Source: Paraburkholderia lacunae (lineage in GTDB: Bacteria > Pseudomonadota > Gammaproteobacteria > Burkholderiales > Burkholderiaceae). Taken from it: 64,000 nt of DNA. This document shows, one piece after another, positions 1 through 10,063 of this stretch (position 1 is its first letter; the number at the start of each line of letters is the position of its first letter). The position numbers and the translations under genes are program-made. The DNA is taken from contig NZ_QHKS01000021.1 of assembly GCF_003353175.1 (NCBI RefSeq), forward strand, positions 62,001-126,000, written 5' to 3'. Under the pieces are notes generated by a model that saw only the letters and a list, made by a program, of their open reading frames with translations, did no database searches and had not been told where the DNA came from.

Positions 1-120
1 GAGCGGACTTTATAGCAAGGCGATCTGCCAAGCTCGTCATCAGGTCGTCGTCACAAAGGCGGACTCAAAAGTCCGCACGGTGCGCCAAGACGCGCCATCC
101 GGCCCGTGCGGCCGCAGTCG

Positions 121-165
121 GTCACGTCAGTCAGGCATTGCAGGATCCAGCGTGACTGACGTGAC
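121..165. repeat. Inverted repeat downstream of the LacI gene
   Basis: Two 13-bp arms, GTCACGTCAGTCA at 121-133 and its exact complement at 153-165, are separated by 19 bases. The repeat sits just past the stop codon of the LacI-type gene. It could end transcription of the leftward operon, but there is no T tract on the exit side, so terminator function is only a guess. The remainder of 1-188 holds no gene I can support. Confidence 0.5.
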
Positions 166-188
166 GCAGGCAATAGGCTGCTGATAAG

Positions 189-1259
189 TCAGGTCGTCTC
201 GCGTTCGACGATATGAAAACCCACATCGGTCACCTTGATCCTGTCGTTGCCCGCCAGCCGGTCCAGCAGGCAACGCGCGGCCGTGAGTCCGATGCGCGTG
301 CCGTCCACCCGCACCGTGGTCAATTGCGGCGTGGTTTCAGTGGCGAATTCGAGGTCACCGAAGCCGCAGATCGACAACCGCGACGGCACCTCCAGCCCAA
401 GACGCCTGGCCGCGCCGAGCACGCCGATCGCCAGCAGATCCGAGCCGCAGAACACGGCGTCCAGATGCGGCGCCTGTTCGAGCAGTGTCGGCAACGCGGC
501 CTTGCCGACGGCCACCGAACTCGGCGGCGACACCAGCACTTCGGCGATCTCGTGGATGTCCGCCTGAGCCAGCCGCTCGCGAAAGCCGGCGCGGCGCGCG
601 AGTGCGCGCTCGTCGTTAGCGGAGACCAGGCCGGGCGCGCGCACATTGCGTTGCAAAAAATGCTCCGCCACCGCCACGCCGATCTGATAGTGCGAAAAGC
701 CGACCAGCATGTCGATCGGAGTCTCGGTCATGTCCCACGTTTCGACGATCGGCAAGCCCACGTTGTGCAATCGCTCGCGCAAGGATTCGGTATGCGCGAC
801 ACCAGTCAGCAACACGCCCTCGGGGCGCCGGCTCAGTACGGCGTCGAGCAGCGCCTCCTCGCTCGAGTCGCTGTAGCCGCTCAGGGCCAGCAGCACCTGA
901 TAGCCGGCACGCGTCATCGTCTCGCTGAACACCTGGATCGTTTCCGAAAAAAGCGAGTGAGCGATGGTCGGCACGATGGCCGCGATCAGCCGCGAGCGCG
1001 ATGACGACAAGCCGCCGGCCAGGCGATTGGGCACATAACCGAGCTGCTGCACCACCTGCCTCACCCGCTTGAGCGTTTCGGGCGCGACCGTCTCCGGGCT
1101 GTTGAAGACACGCGACACCGTGATCGGGGCGACGCCGGCCAACGCGGCGACGTCGGTGATGCGCAGGCCCTTGGGGCCGCCGCGCTGGCGTTTGGCGGGC
1201 GCGACCGTCGGCTCCAGCAGGTCAGGAGTGGCAGCGGCGCTCGGCTTGTGATTCGGCAT
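189..1259 (-). CDS. LacI/GntR-family transcriptional repressor
   Basis: A 356-residue LacI-family regulator. After a 30-residue polar leader it has the LacI helix-turn-helix (LRITDVAALAGVAPITVSRV, about residues 32-51) and the hinge GYVPNRLA. A periplasmic-binding-protein-like effector domain follows and runs to the end (HSLFSETIQ, GFGDLEF). It is the last gene of a leftward run after a sugar-acid dehydratase, an RraA-like protein and an MFS carrier, so it probably represses that operon and responds to its substrate or first intermediate. Two LacI-type operators lie at the head of the operon (5401-5416 and 5454-5485). The effector is unknown; gluconate-type GntR regulators are the nearest functional analogy. 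Confidence 0.9.
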   Translation of the reverse strand: MPNHKPSAAATPDLLEPTVAPAKRQRGGPKGLRITDVAALAGVAPITVSRVFNSPETVAPETLKRVRQVVQQLGYVPNRLAGGLSSSRSRLIAAIVPTIAHSLFSETIQVFSETMTRAGYQVLLALSGYSDSSEEALLDAVLSRRPEGVLLTGVAHTESLRERLHNVGLPIVETWDMTETPIDMLVGFSHYQIGVAVAEHFLQRNVRAPGLVSANDERALARRAGFRERLAQADIHEIAEVLVSPPSSVAVGKAALPTLLEQAPHLDAVFCGSDLLAIGVLGAARRLGLEVPSRLSICGFGDLEFATETTPQLTTVRVDGTRIGLTAARCLLDRLAGNDRIKVTDVGFHIVERETT

Positions 1260-1328
1260 GATTCGGTAGCGGGGGATGGCGGGTCGCGCCTATTGTAGAC
1301 GTCGCGCGGCTCCTCGATTCGGCGGGAC

Positions 1329-2651
1329 CTATTCGGTCACCGGCACATGTCCTTGCGCGATGCGAGCGCCTCGACTGCGACGCAGGATGAGCAACGTCAC
1401 GACAGCGAACACCAGCAGACAGGTCGCGGGAATCAGCATCGGGGCTTTCACGCTGCCCGAGGTTTGACGAACCCATGGCACCAGATTCTGCGCAATGAAG
1501 CCGCCGATATTGCCGAGCGAATTGATCGCCGCAATGCCCGCAGCCGCGCGTGCGCCGAACAGGAACCTGGACGGCAGCGTCCAGAAGCACGGAATCAGCA
1601 GATACATGCAGGGTGCGCCGAAACAGAGCGCGATAAAGCGCAGCGTGTTGGTGGGCAACAAAACCGCGCTCAGAAAACACACGACACCGAGCAACGCGGC
1701 CACCAGCATCGCGACGATCGCACGATTGCCGCTGCCGCGCAGCTTCGACGGCAGCCACGCCAGCATCACGGTCGCCATCAGCCACGGAACGATGTTGAGC
1801 AGGCCGTTGGTCGTGTTGCTCACGCCGAAGCCCTTGACGAGGGTCGGCAGCCAGTAGCTCACGCCGTAGACGGAAATCGACAGCATCATGTAGTACATCG
1901 CCATGCCGATCACGCGCGGCTCCGTCAGCACGCTCAACAGCGACGCATGCGTAGCGGCGTTCGATTTCATCTGCGCGCGTTCCGCGTCGAGCGTATCGGT
2001 GAGCCACTGTTTTTCGTCGGCGGAAAGAAACCCGGCCTGCTTCGGCGAAGCGGGCAGCAGGAACAGCACGACGAATGTCAGCAGGATGGACGGCAAGCCG
2101 GTCACGATGAACACCAGTTGCCAGCCCTGCAAACCCGCGAGCCCGCCCTTGTCGAGCAGCCAGCCGCAGATCGGCGCGCCGACCATGTTGCCCAGACTGC
2201 TGCCGAGCGTGAAGTAGCCGAGCATACGTACCCGGTGCCGGGAAGGAAACCACAGCGTGAGGTAATAGATCACGCCGGGATACAAGCCGGCTTCAGACAC
2301 GCCGAGCAGAAAACGCAGCACATAGAACATGGCCGCGCTCTGCGTGAAGGCGAGCAGCACCGTCACCACGCCCCACGTGAACATGATGCGCGCGATCCAG
2401 CGCGGCGCGCCGTATTTGTGCAGCAACACGTTGCTCGGCACCTCGAAAATCAGATAGCCGATAAAGAACAGCGACGCGCCGAGCCCGTAGGCCACCTCGG
2501 ACAGACCGAGGCTGCCGAGCATCTGCAGCTTGGCGAAGCTGATGTTGGAACGGTCGATGTAGGCGACCAGATAGAGCAGCCCGAGCAGCGGCATCAGGCG
2601 AAGCGCCAGGCGGTTGATCAAACGCGATTCGTCGATCGCCGGTTGCGTCAT
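1329..2651 (-). CDS. MFS transporter, anion:cation symporter (ACS) type
   Basis: A 440-residue, 12-helix major facilitator protein. The first loop carries the ACS-family signature YIDRSNISFAK, followed by GYLIFEVPSN, typical of hexuronate, galactonate and tartrate carriers. A longer open frame extends upstream, but ATG at 2651 is preceded by an AGGAG box and begins the normal cytoplasmic leader. It lies 77 bp after the RraA-like gene in the same direction, with a dehydratase further upstream and a LacI regulator downstream. It most likely imports the sugar acid consumed by the dehydratase; the exact substrate cannot be read from the sequence. Confidence 0.9.
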   Translation of the reverse strand: MTQPAIDESRLINRLALRLMPLLGLLYLVAYIDRSNISFAKLQMLGSLGLSEVAYGLGASLFFIGYLIFEVPSNVLLHKYGAPRWIARIMFTWGVVTVLLAFTQSAAMFYVLRFLLGVSEAGLYPGVIYYLTLWFPSRHRVRMLGYFTLGSSLGNMVGAPICGWLLDKGGLAGLQGWQLVFIVTGLPSILLTFVVLFLLPASPKQAGFLSADEKQWLTDTLDAERAQMKSNAATHASLLSVLTEPRVIGMAMYYMMLSISVYGVSYWLPTLVKGFGVSNTTNGLLNIVPWLMATVMLAWLPSKLRGSGNRAIVAMLVAALLGVVCFLSAVLLPTNTLRFIALCFGAPCMYLLIPCFWTLPSRFLFGARAAAGIAAINSLGNIGGFIAQNLVPWVRQTSGSVKAPMLIPATCLLVFAVVTLLILRRSRGARIAQGHVPVTE

Positions 2652-2728
2652 GGTCACGGTGTCTCCTGCGCTTGCGCGCCGCGCGCGCAAGCTTTTGCTA
2701 TTCGAGGGATCGGAACAGCTTCGGCGCG

Positions 2729-3475
2729 TTATGGTTGTTGTACGGGTTGTTGTGCGCGCCATTGCGCGTAGGCGGCCAGCGTTTCCTCGTTCGGTGGATA
2801 GGTGCCGCGCAACGGCCTGCCCTCCTCGATGCGCTGCGTGATGAACACTTCGAGCTGTTCCTGCGCGGTGGCGTCGCGCGCAACCTCGGCGGCCATTTCG
2901 CGCGGCACGATGACCACGCCGTCCACGTCGGCCACCACGATGTCGCCGGGATAGACCGGCACGCCGCCGCACGCGATCGGCACGTTCATATCCACCGCGT
3001 GGTGTTTCGCCAGATTCAACGGCGCGCTCGCGCCGGCACACCACAGCGGCAAGCCCAATTCGGCGATGGTGCCGCTGTCGCGCACGGGCCCGTCCGACAC
3101 CATGCCCGCCACGCCTCGCTTCGCAAGACGCAGTGCGAGAATCGAGCCGACCGACGCAACGGCGCGCTCGCCGCGGCAGTCCTGCACCAGCACGCTGCTC
3201 GGCGGCGCCGTCTCGACCGCTTTACGCTGCGGATGGTCCGGATCCTGGAAGACGCCGACGTGATCGAGGTCTTCCCGTGCGGGAATGTTGCGTAGCGTGA
3301 ACGCCGGGCCGACCACGTTCGGCGTACCCGGCGCCGGCTTGACGAGCGGCGCGACGCCTTGCAGGAAAACATTGCGCAGGCCGCGCTTGAAGAGTTGGGT
3401 CGTCAACGTGGCCGTGCTGACGTGCCTGAGTTGTTCGAGCGTCGCTTCGCTGACGGGGATATCGGAGGCGGTCAT
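2729..3475 (-). CDS. RraA-family protein (HMG/CHA aldolase-like)
   Basis: A 248-residue RraA/demethylmenaquinone-methyltransferase-fold protein. It has the family core GVAGMVSDGPVRDSGTI with the R-D pair that in class II HMG/CHA aldolases binds substrate and metal, and PGDIVVADVDGVVIVP near the C-terminus. Proteins of this fold next to IlvD/Edd dehydratases are usually annotated as RNase regulators. Here the context argues for a metabolic lyase acting on the 2-keto-3-deoxy acid made by the dehydratase, which is inference. ATG at 3475 was chosen because the longer frame runs into repeated, non-conserved sequence. Cys/His metal sites outside the R-D motif were not seen. Confidence 0.8.
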   Translation of the reverse strand: MTASDIPVSEATLEQLRHVSTATLTTQLFKRGLRNVFLQGVAPLVKPAPGTPNVVGPAFTLRNIPAREDLDHVGVFQDPDHPQRKAVETAPPSSVLVQDCRGERAVASVGSILALRLAKRGVAGMVSDGPVRDSGTIAELGLPLWCAGASAPLNLAKHHAVDMNVPIACGGVPVYPGDIVVADVDGVVIVPREMAAEVARDATAQEQLEVFITQRIEEGRPLRGTYPPNEETLAAYAQWRAQQPVQQP

Positions 3476-3586
3476 GACAGGCTCTGCATGAGTTAGTGGA
3501 TTTCGGGCTCGCTGCGCTGCTCGGCCGACGCGGCATGAGCTAGTGGATTTCAGGCTCGCTGCGCCGCGTGGCCGACGCGGCATGCG

Positions 3587-5389
<1,803 letters not shown>

Positions 5390-5400
5390 TGATTCTCTCC

Positions 5401-5416
5401 ATGGTAGCGATACCAT
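5401..5416. promoter_or_regulatory. LacI-type operator O1
   Basis: ATGGTAGCGATACCAT is a 16-bp imperfect palindrome (ATGGTA/TACCAT arms, four-base centre) directly upstream of the dehydratase ribosome-binding site. An identical copy lies at 5462-5477, 61 bp away centre to centre. Spacing and form fit a LacI-family dimer, and a LacI gene closes the same operon. Confidence 0.8.
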
Positions 5417-5453
5417 CGTGCCGTGCAGGTCGAGCCCGCAACGGTCTGTTCAA

Positions 5454-5485
5454 CGCGGCCAATGGTAGCGATACCATTGGCCGCG
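5454..5485. promoter_or_regulatory. LacI-type operator O2 within a 32-bp perfect palindrome
   Basis: The 16-bp core ATGGTAGCGATACCAT (5462-5477) is embedded in a longer palindrome with 14-bp arms (CGCGGCCAATGGTA and its complement) around GCGA. With O1 it could allow looping, or one site could block initiation and the other elongation. The dehydratase promoter should lie in this 5417-5523 spacer; no convincing -35/-10 pair was picked out. Confidence 0.8.
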
Positions 5486-5523
5486 CGTCGCTGAGGGATT
5501 TCACCAGGATGGAGGCAAAATCT

Positions 5524-6300
5524 TCACAGCGCGAACAGCCGCCCCAGATGAGGCTCGCCATCCTCCACACCCGCAAGGCGCAACGCGTGCCAAGCCATCG
5601 CGAAGTTGCTCGATATCACGGGTTTGCCGATCCTTGCCTCGATTTCCGGAATGAGCCCGGCGATGCGCAAGCTCGTGCAGGACACGAAAACGGCGTCCAC
5701 GTCGGCGTGCTGTGCCAGGTGCTCGACGGCGGCTCGCAGGGACGCAGCGTCAATCCGCGCAACTTCGTTGTCGTTCGCATGCTCGAACGACGCGATACGC
5801 GTGACGCCGACAGCCCGCGCCTCGATGTAGTCGCGCATGGTGTTATTGATGGCACGCACATAGGGTGTCAGCAGTGCGGCTCGCTGCACGCCGAGCGCGC
5901 GCAACGCAGCGAGCGCAGCGGTGATGGGCGTGGTGCATACGACGCCGGGACGTGCCTCGCGAATGCGCGCGAACACGTTTTCCTCGCCGATCACCATCGA
6001 TGCCGACGTGCAGCCGAACGCCACGACATCGATCCGCTCGCCAGGGCGAATCAGCGCCACCGCCGGGGCAATGCGGGACTCCATTTCCATCAGTCGTTCG
6101 GGCGTGATGTCCGCCGAGTTGTATACCCGGCTTTCGTAGAACGCCACGCCATCCTGCGTCAGCAGCTTGCGCCATTCGTGTTCGATCGTATGATCGGTGG
6201 CGAGCACCACGAGGCCAATGGCGGCCCGCCGGCAGATGCCGTCGTCCAGCGCGAAATCGACTCTTGCGTAGGCATCGCCCTGCAGTGCATCCGTGCTCAT
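5524..6300 (-). CDS. Asp/Glu racemase superfamily protein, maleate isomerase/arylmalonate decarboxylase type
   Basis: A 258-residue protein with the two-cysteine active site of this superfamily: Cys97 in AFGCTSASM and Cys208 in VSCTSLR. TPITAALAAL and TPYV lie between them, as in maleate isomerase and related cis-trans isomerases, decarboxylases and racemases. Its ATG overlaps the stop of the D-amino-acid dehydrogenase gene (ATGA at 6297-6300), so the two are translationally coupled. The longer frame starting at 6390 is overlap with that gene and was rejected. It probably acts on the 2-oxo or unsaturated acid made by the dehydrogenase or its downstream chemistry; the substrate is unknown. Confidence 0.82.
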   Translation of the reverse strand: MSTDALQGDAYARVDFALDDGICRRAAIGLVVLATDHTIEHEWRKLLTQDGVAFYESRVYNSADITPERLMEMESRIAPAVALIRPGERIDVVAFGCTSASMVIGEENVFARIREARPGVVCTTPITAALAALRALGVQRAALLTPYVRAINNTMRDYIEARAVGVTRIASFEHANDNEVARIDAASLRAAVEHLAQHADVDAVFVSCTSLRIAGLIPEIEARIGKPVISSNFAMAWHALRLAGVEDGEPHLGRLFAL

Positions 6301-7541
6301 TTCAGTGACATCCCTGTCATGTCGATCTCGGGTTGGCGACCGGTCATGATGTCGGCCAGCAGCTTCGCGGTGCCGCACGACATCGTCCACCCCATGTGTC
6401 CGTGACCGGTGTTCAGATACAGGTTCCTGTGACGCGTGCGGCCGATCAACGGCGTACCCTCCGGCGTCATTGGGCGCAGACCGGCCCAGTAGGACGGCCT
6501 GTCATAGTCGGCGCCGCCGGGGAACAGCTCGCGTGCGGCCTGCAGCATGGTGGTGAAGTCGGCGGGGGTGTGGCGGGTGTCATAGCCGGCAAATTCCGCG
6601 GTGGCGGTAAAGCGCAGCCGCCGGCCAAAACGCGCCCACGCCACGAGGTTGTTCTCATCGACGCCGCCAAGATCCGGCGGACGGTGATCCGGCCCGACCG
6701 GGAACGTGGCCGAGTAGCCCTTTACCGGATACACCGGCAGCCGATAACCCAGGCCACGCGCGACAATCGGCGACCAGGAACCGAGCGCCAGGACGAACTC
6801 GTCACCTCGCACGAGTCCCGCCGGCGTATGCACGCCGACTATCTGGTCGCCTGACGCCTCGATCGCGCTGATCGGCGTGTCGAATTCGAAACGCACGCCA
6901 AGGCGTTCGCACGCCGTCTTCAAGGCGCGGGTGAAAAGGTGCGCATCGCCGCTTTCGTCGGTCGGGCAATAGATCGCTCCGGCAATCCTGTTACGCATAG
7001 CGTCAAGCGCGGGTTCCCGTGAGGCGACCTGTGCCGCATCGAGCGTTTCGAGCGGCAGGCCGTTGTCCTTGAGGATCGACATGTTCTGCGCGCCTCGCGC
7101 AAAAGACGCTTCGTCGCGATAGAGATACAACAGGCCGCGGCTGATGCGCTCGTATTGCAGGTTCTCGGCGGCGGTCAGCTGCTGCAGCTGCGTCTGCGCG
7201 TAGCGGCAGAGCGTGACCTTGCGCGTCGTGTTCACCCGGGAGCGCTCCGCCGTGCAGTTTCGCAGGAACTGGAGGCACCAGATCCACATGTTCGGGTCCG
7301 CGTTGAGCTTGAGTCGCAGCGCCTGCCCTTCGACGAAGAGCGATTTCAGCAGGATTTTCGGCGCACGCGGAGAGGCCCAGGTATACGAATGTCCCGGCGC
7401 AACCAACCCGGCGTTGGCAAAACTGGTCTCGAGCGCGACGCCCGGCTGGCGGTCGATCACCGTTACCTCGCGGCCCTCTTTCGCGAGGTACCAGGCGGCC
7501 GTGACCCCTGCGATTCCGCCCCCCAGTACTACACTTTTCAT
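6297..7541 (-). CDS. FAD-dependent D-amino-acid dehydrogenase (DadA family)
   Basis: A 414-residue DAO-superfamily flavoprotein. The N-terminus is the FAD dinucleotide fold (VLGGGIAGVTAAWYLA, then EVTVIDRQ). It contains ETSFANAGLVAPGHSYTWASP, like DadA, and ends with WAGLRPMTPEGTPLIGRT and LNTGHGHMGWTMSCGTAKLL. It should oxidise a D-amino acid (or a secondary amine acid) to the 2-oxo acid, passing electrons to the respiratory chain. It is coupled to the maleate-isomerase-like gene and divergent from a complete ABC importer. The three units plausibly form one uptake-and-oxidation route for an unidentified amino acid. Confidence 0.87.
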   Translation of the reverse strand: MKSVVLGGGIAGVTAAWYLAKEGREVTVIDRQPGVALETSFANAGLVAPGHSYTWASPRAPKILLKSLFVEGQALRLKLNADPNMWIWCLQFLRNCTAERSRVNTTRKVTLCRYAQTQLQQLTAAENLQYERISRGLLYLYRDEASFARGAQNMSILKDNGLPLETLDAAQVASREPALDAMRNRIAGAIYCPTDESGDAHLFTRALKTACERLGVRFEFDTPISAIEASGDQIVGVHTPAGLVRGDEFVLALGSWSPIVARGLGYRLPVYPVKGYSATFPVGPDHRPPDLGGVDENNLVAWARFGRRLRFTATAEFAGYDTRHTPADFTTMLQAARELFPGGADYDRPSYWAGLRPMTPEGTPLIGRTRHRNLYLNTGHGHMGWTMSCGTAKLLADIMTGRQPEIDMTGMSLK

Positions 7542-7578
7542 GCGCGACTCCCGTGTCGACCGGAGTTGGCGTGTCGAC

Positions 7579-7606
7579 CAGAGTTAGCGCTTTAGCGCTT
7601 ACTCTG
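7579..7606. repeat. Small hairpin repeat, copy 1
   Basis: Imperfect inverted repeat with arms CAGAGTTAGCGCT and AGCGCTTACTCTG, one of two closely related palindromes in the dadA/livK divergent spacer. Partial relatives (CCGGAGTTGGCG, TACTCCGG) flank it. The pattern is that of short REP-like intergenic palindromes. Confidence 0.7.
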
Positions 7607-7643
7607 ATCCCATAGCGCCTACTCCGGTCCCATGCTGAGGTTG

Positions 7644-7677
7644 CCTGGAGTTAGTGCTTCAGCACTTACTCCAGGCC
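7644..7677. repeat. Small hairpin repeat, copy 2
   Basis: A 34-base palindrome with arms GCCTGGAGTTAGTGCTT and its near-exact complement, one mismatch only. It shares the GAGT(T/A)AG(C/T)GCTT core with copy 1 at 7579-7606. It may serve as a transcript-end hairpin or a REP-type element; no T tract follows it. Confidence 0.7.
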
Positions 7678-7729
7678 CGCAGCTCCCACGCAAAGCTGCC
7701 CGTCCTTCAAATATAGCGTCGCCGGCACG

Positions 7730-7769
7730 TTGGACGGTGGTTTCTACGCGGATACCCTATCCCGTCCAA
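7730..7769 (+). promoter_or_regulatory. Candidate promoter and operator of the ABC-transporter operon
   Basis: TTGGAC at 7730-7735 and TACCCT at 7753-7758 are 17 bp apart and read toward livK. An 8-bp inverted repeat, TTGGACGG (7730-7737) and CCGTCCAA (7762-7769), brackets this candidate promoter, so a regulator could cover it. The -10 match is weak. The rest of the 394-bp spacer 7542-7935 holds the two hairpin repeats and an AAGGAG box before the livK-like gene. Confidence 0.35.
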
Positions 7770-7935
7770 TCTGCGGCTAGACCTATCATGAAAGGAGCAC
7801 TTTCGTAACGGCGCTGCGAAGAGCCTGCGGACAAGCCGTTGATCCAGCACGCACGTTTTCGTCCGTTTTCTGATGTCACCGGTTTATCCGTGTGGCGGAT
7901 CGCTTCGATCCCTTTCACAATAAGGAGTCACTAAC

Positions 7936-9135
7936 ATGATTGCTCGGAAGAATGGCACGCCCGACGCAGTTCGCGTTTCGCGGCGCACAGCAATCGCGGC
8001 CATGGCCGCTCTGGCCGTGCTCGCGGGCACGATGCCCGGTTTGGCGCGAAGCCAGGGCGCCACGATCAAGATCGGCGTGCCGGTGCCGCTATCGGGCAGC
8101 AGCGCCAATGCGGGCCAGGACATCGTCAACGGCGCCAAGCTTGCCGCCGCAAAAGTCAACGCGGCTGGCGGCGTGCTCGGCAAGCAGATCGAGCTAGTGC
8201 CGGAAGACGACGCCTGCGACGCGCAGACAGCGGTACAGGCGGCGCAGAAACTCGTCGATGCGGGCGTTGCTGCGGTGGCCGGCGGCTACTGCTCCAGCGC
8301 GGCGCTGCCGGAATTGACGACATTTCACCGCGTCGGCATTCCCTACGTGCTGGACGCATCGACCAATCCCAAGCTGACCGAGATGGGCTACGAGAACGTG
8401 TTCCGCACGATCGGCCGTGACGACGAGCAGGGTCCGTTTGCGGCCAGCTTCATCAAGAACTTCCTGCACGCGAAACGTGCGGCGGTCATCAACGACAACA
8501 CGACCTATTCCAAGGGCCTCGCCGACAACACGGTGGAAGCCTTGAAGAAGAGCGGCGTCGAGGTCGTCTATGACGATGCGATCACGCCCGGCCAGATGGA
8601 CTACTCGCCTACGCTGACCCATGTCGCCTCACTGAAACCGGACGTCATTTACTACACCGGCTATTTCGCCGAAGCCGGCCTGATGGTGAAGGAAGCGCGG
8701 CAACTGGGCCTGAAGATGACGCTGATGGGCGGCGACGCCACCAACGACCCCACACTGATGAAAACAGCCGGCCCCGCGGCCGACGACATGGTCATCACTA
8801 CAGCGCCGCTGGCGCAGTTCCTGAGCGCCGCGCACGGCTATGTCGACGACTATACGAAGGCCTACGGACAAGCGCCCGGCCCCTATTCCGTCTACGAATA
8901 CGATGCCGTCGGAGTCACCGCAAAAGCGATCGCGAACGCAAAATCGACGTCGCCCGCGGCGATCAGTGCTGCCCTGCACAAGATCTCGGGTTACCAGGGC
9001 GTGACCGGGACGATCGGCTTCAATCCGAAAGGCGACCGCAGCAACGCGGTGTATATCGTCATCATCGTGCGCGGCGGCAATTTCATGCCCTACCAGCGGC
9101 TCGATGCAGGCGGACACTGGGTGGCGATGAAATAG
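7936..9135 (+). CDS. Branched-chain-type ABC transporter substrate-binding protein
   Basis: A 399-residue LivK-family periplasmic binding protein. The N-terminus has a twin-arginine-like stretch (VSRRTAIAAMAALAVLAG), then a likely cleavage near residue 38. The mature domain begins IKIGVPVPLSGSSANAGQDI, and both Venus-flytrap lobes are complete. Start is ATG after AAGGAG. First gene of livK-livH-livMG-livF. It delivers substrate to the inner-membrane permease. Because the divergent operon makes a DadA-like dehydrogenase, the ligand may be an amino acid or small carboxylate rather than leucine; this is inferred from context. Confidence 0.9.
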   Translation: MIARKNGTPDAVRVSRRTAIAAMAALAVLAGTMPGLARSQGATIKIGVPVPLSGSSANAGQDIVNGAKLAAAKVNAAGGVLGKQIELVPEDDACDAQTAVQAAQKLVDAGVAAVAGGYCSSAALPELTTFHRVGIPYVLDASTNPKLTEMGYENVFRTIGRDDEQGPFAASFIKNFLHAKRAAVINDNTTYSKGLADNTVEALKKSGVEVVYDDAITPGQMDYSPTLTHVASLKPDVIYYTGYFAEAGLMVKEARQLGLKMTLMGGDATNDPTLMKTAGPAADDMVITTAPLAQFLSAAHGYVDDYTKAYGQAPGPYSVYEYDAVGVTAKAIANAKSTSPAAISAALHKISGYQGVTGTIGFNPKGDRSNAVYIVIIVRGGNFMPYQRLDAGGHWVAMK

Positions 9136-9160
9136 GCCCTGTCGCGCGCCGCGCCCGGCC

Positions 9161-10060
9161 ATGAGCACCTTCTTCCAGTTCGTCGTCGAGGGACTGACGA
9201 CCGGCTCTTTCTATGCCCTCGTCGCCCTCGGCTACACGATGGTCTACGGGATTATCCGGCTGATCAACTTCGCTCACGGCGACCTGTTCATGGTCGGTGC
9301 GTTCGTCGGCTGGACCGGTTTGACGGTGCTTGCCGCGGCGCACCTGCCGCTCGCGCTGGCGCTGCTGATCGCTCTCGTCGCCTCGATGGCAGTCACCGGC
9401 GCACTCGGCCTCGCCATCGAGCGGCTTGCCTACCAGCCGCTGTTGCGCGCACCGCGCCTGTCGATTCTGATCACCGCGCTCGGCGTTTCTCTCGCGCTGG
9501 AGAACGGCGTGCTGCTGCTCTACGGCGCCGGCTTCAACACCTATCCGCATGTGCTCAGCCAGAGCGGATTCGATCTGCTCGGCGTGCGCGTCAGCTTCAC
9601 ACAGATAGGCATCATCGCGGCCAGCCTTGCGCTGATGCTGGCGCTGTATTTCTTCGTCCATCACACGTTCCTCGGCACGGCCATGCGCGCGCTGGCGATC
9701 GATCAGGACGCGGCACGTCTGATGGGCATCAATGTCGAGCGGCTGATCCAGTTGACCTTCCTGCTAGGTTCGGTGCTGGCCGCCGTGGCAGGTGTCATGG
9801 AGGGGCTCTACTACACGCAGATCAATTTCTTCATGGGCTTCGTACTGGGTCTGCGTGCTTTCACCGCCGCCGTTCTCGGCGGCATCGGCAACATTCCCGG
9901 TGCGATGGCCGGCGGCGTCCTGATCGGCCTGCTCGAGGCCTTCGGCGCGGGCTATGTCTCCTCGCAGTGGACCGATGTGCTGGTGTTCGGCGTGCTGATC
10001 GGCGTGCTCGTGATCAAGCCGACTGGCTTGTTCGGCGAACGCGTCGTCGAGAGAATGTAG
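9161..10060 (+). CDS. ABC transporter permease, LivH type
   Basis: A 299-residue inner-membrane permease of the branched-chain amino-acid class. It opens with VVEGLTTGSFYALVALGYTMVYGIIRLINFAHGD, split here only by description, which is diagnostic of LivH. It has about eight membrane spans and ends with the conserved GLFGERVVERM tail. It lies 25 bp after the binding-protein gene and 3 bp before the LivM-LivG fusion, so it is co-transcribed with both. It pairs with the LivM half of the next protein to form the channel. Confidence 0.92.
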   Translation: MSTFFQFVVEGLTTGSFYALVALGYTMVYGIIRLINFAHGDLFMVGAFVGWTGLTVLAAAHLPLALALLIALVASMAVTGALGLAIERLAYQPLLRAPRLSILITALGVSLALENGVLLLYGAGFNTYPHVLSQSGFDLLGVRVSFTQIGIIAASLALMLALYFFVHHTFLGTAMRALAIDQDAARLMGINVERLIQLTFLLGSVLAAVAGVMEGLYYTQINFFMGFVLGLRAFTAAVLGGIGNIPGAMAGGVLIGLLEAFGAGYVSSQWTDVLVFGVLIGVLVIKPTGLFGERVVERM

Positions 10061-10063
10061 ACC

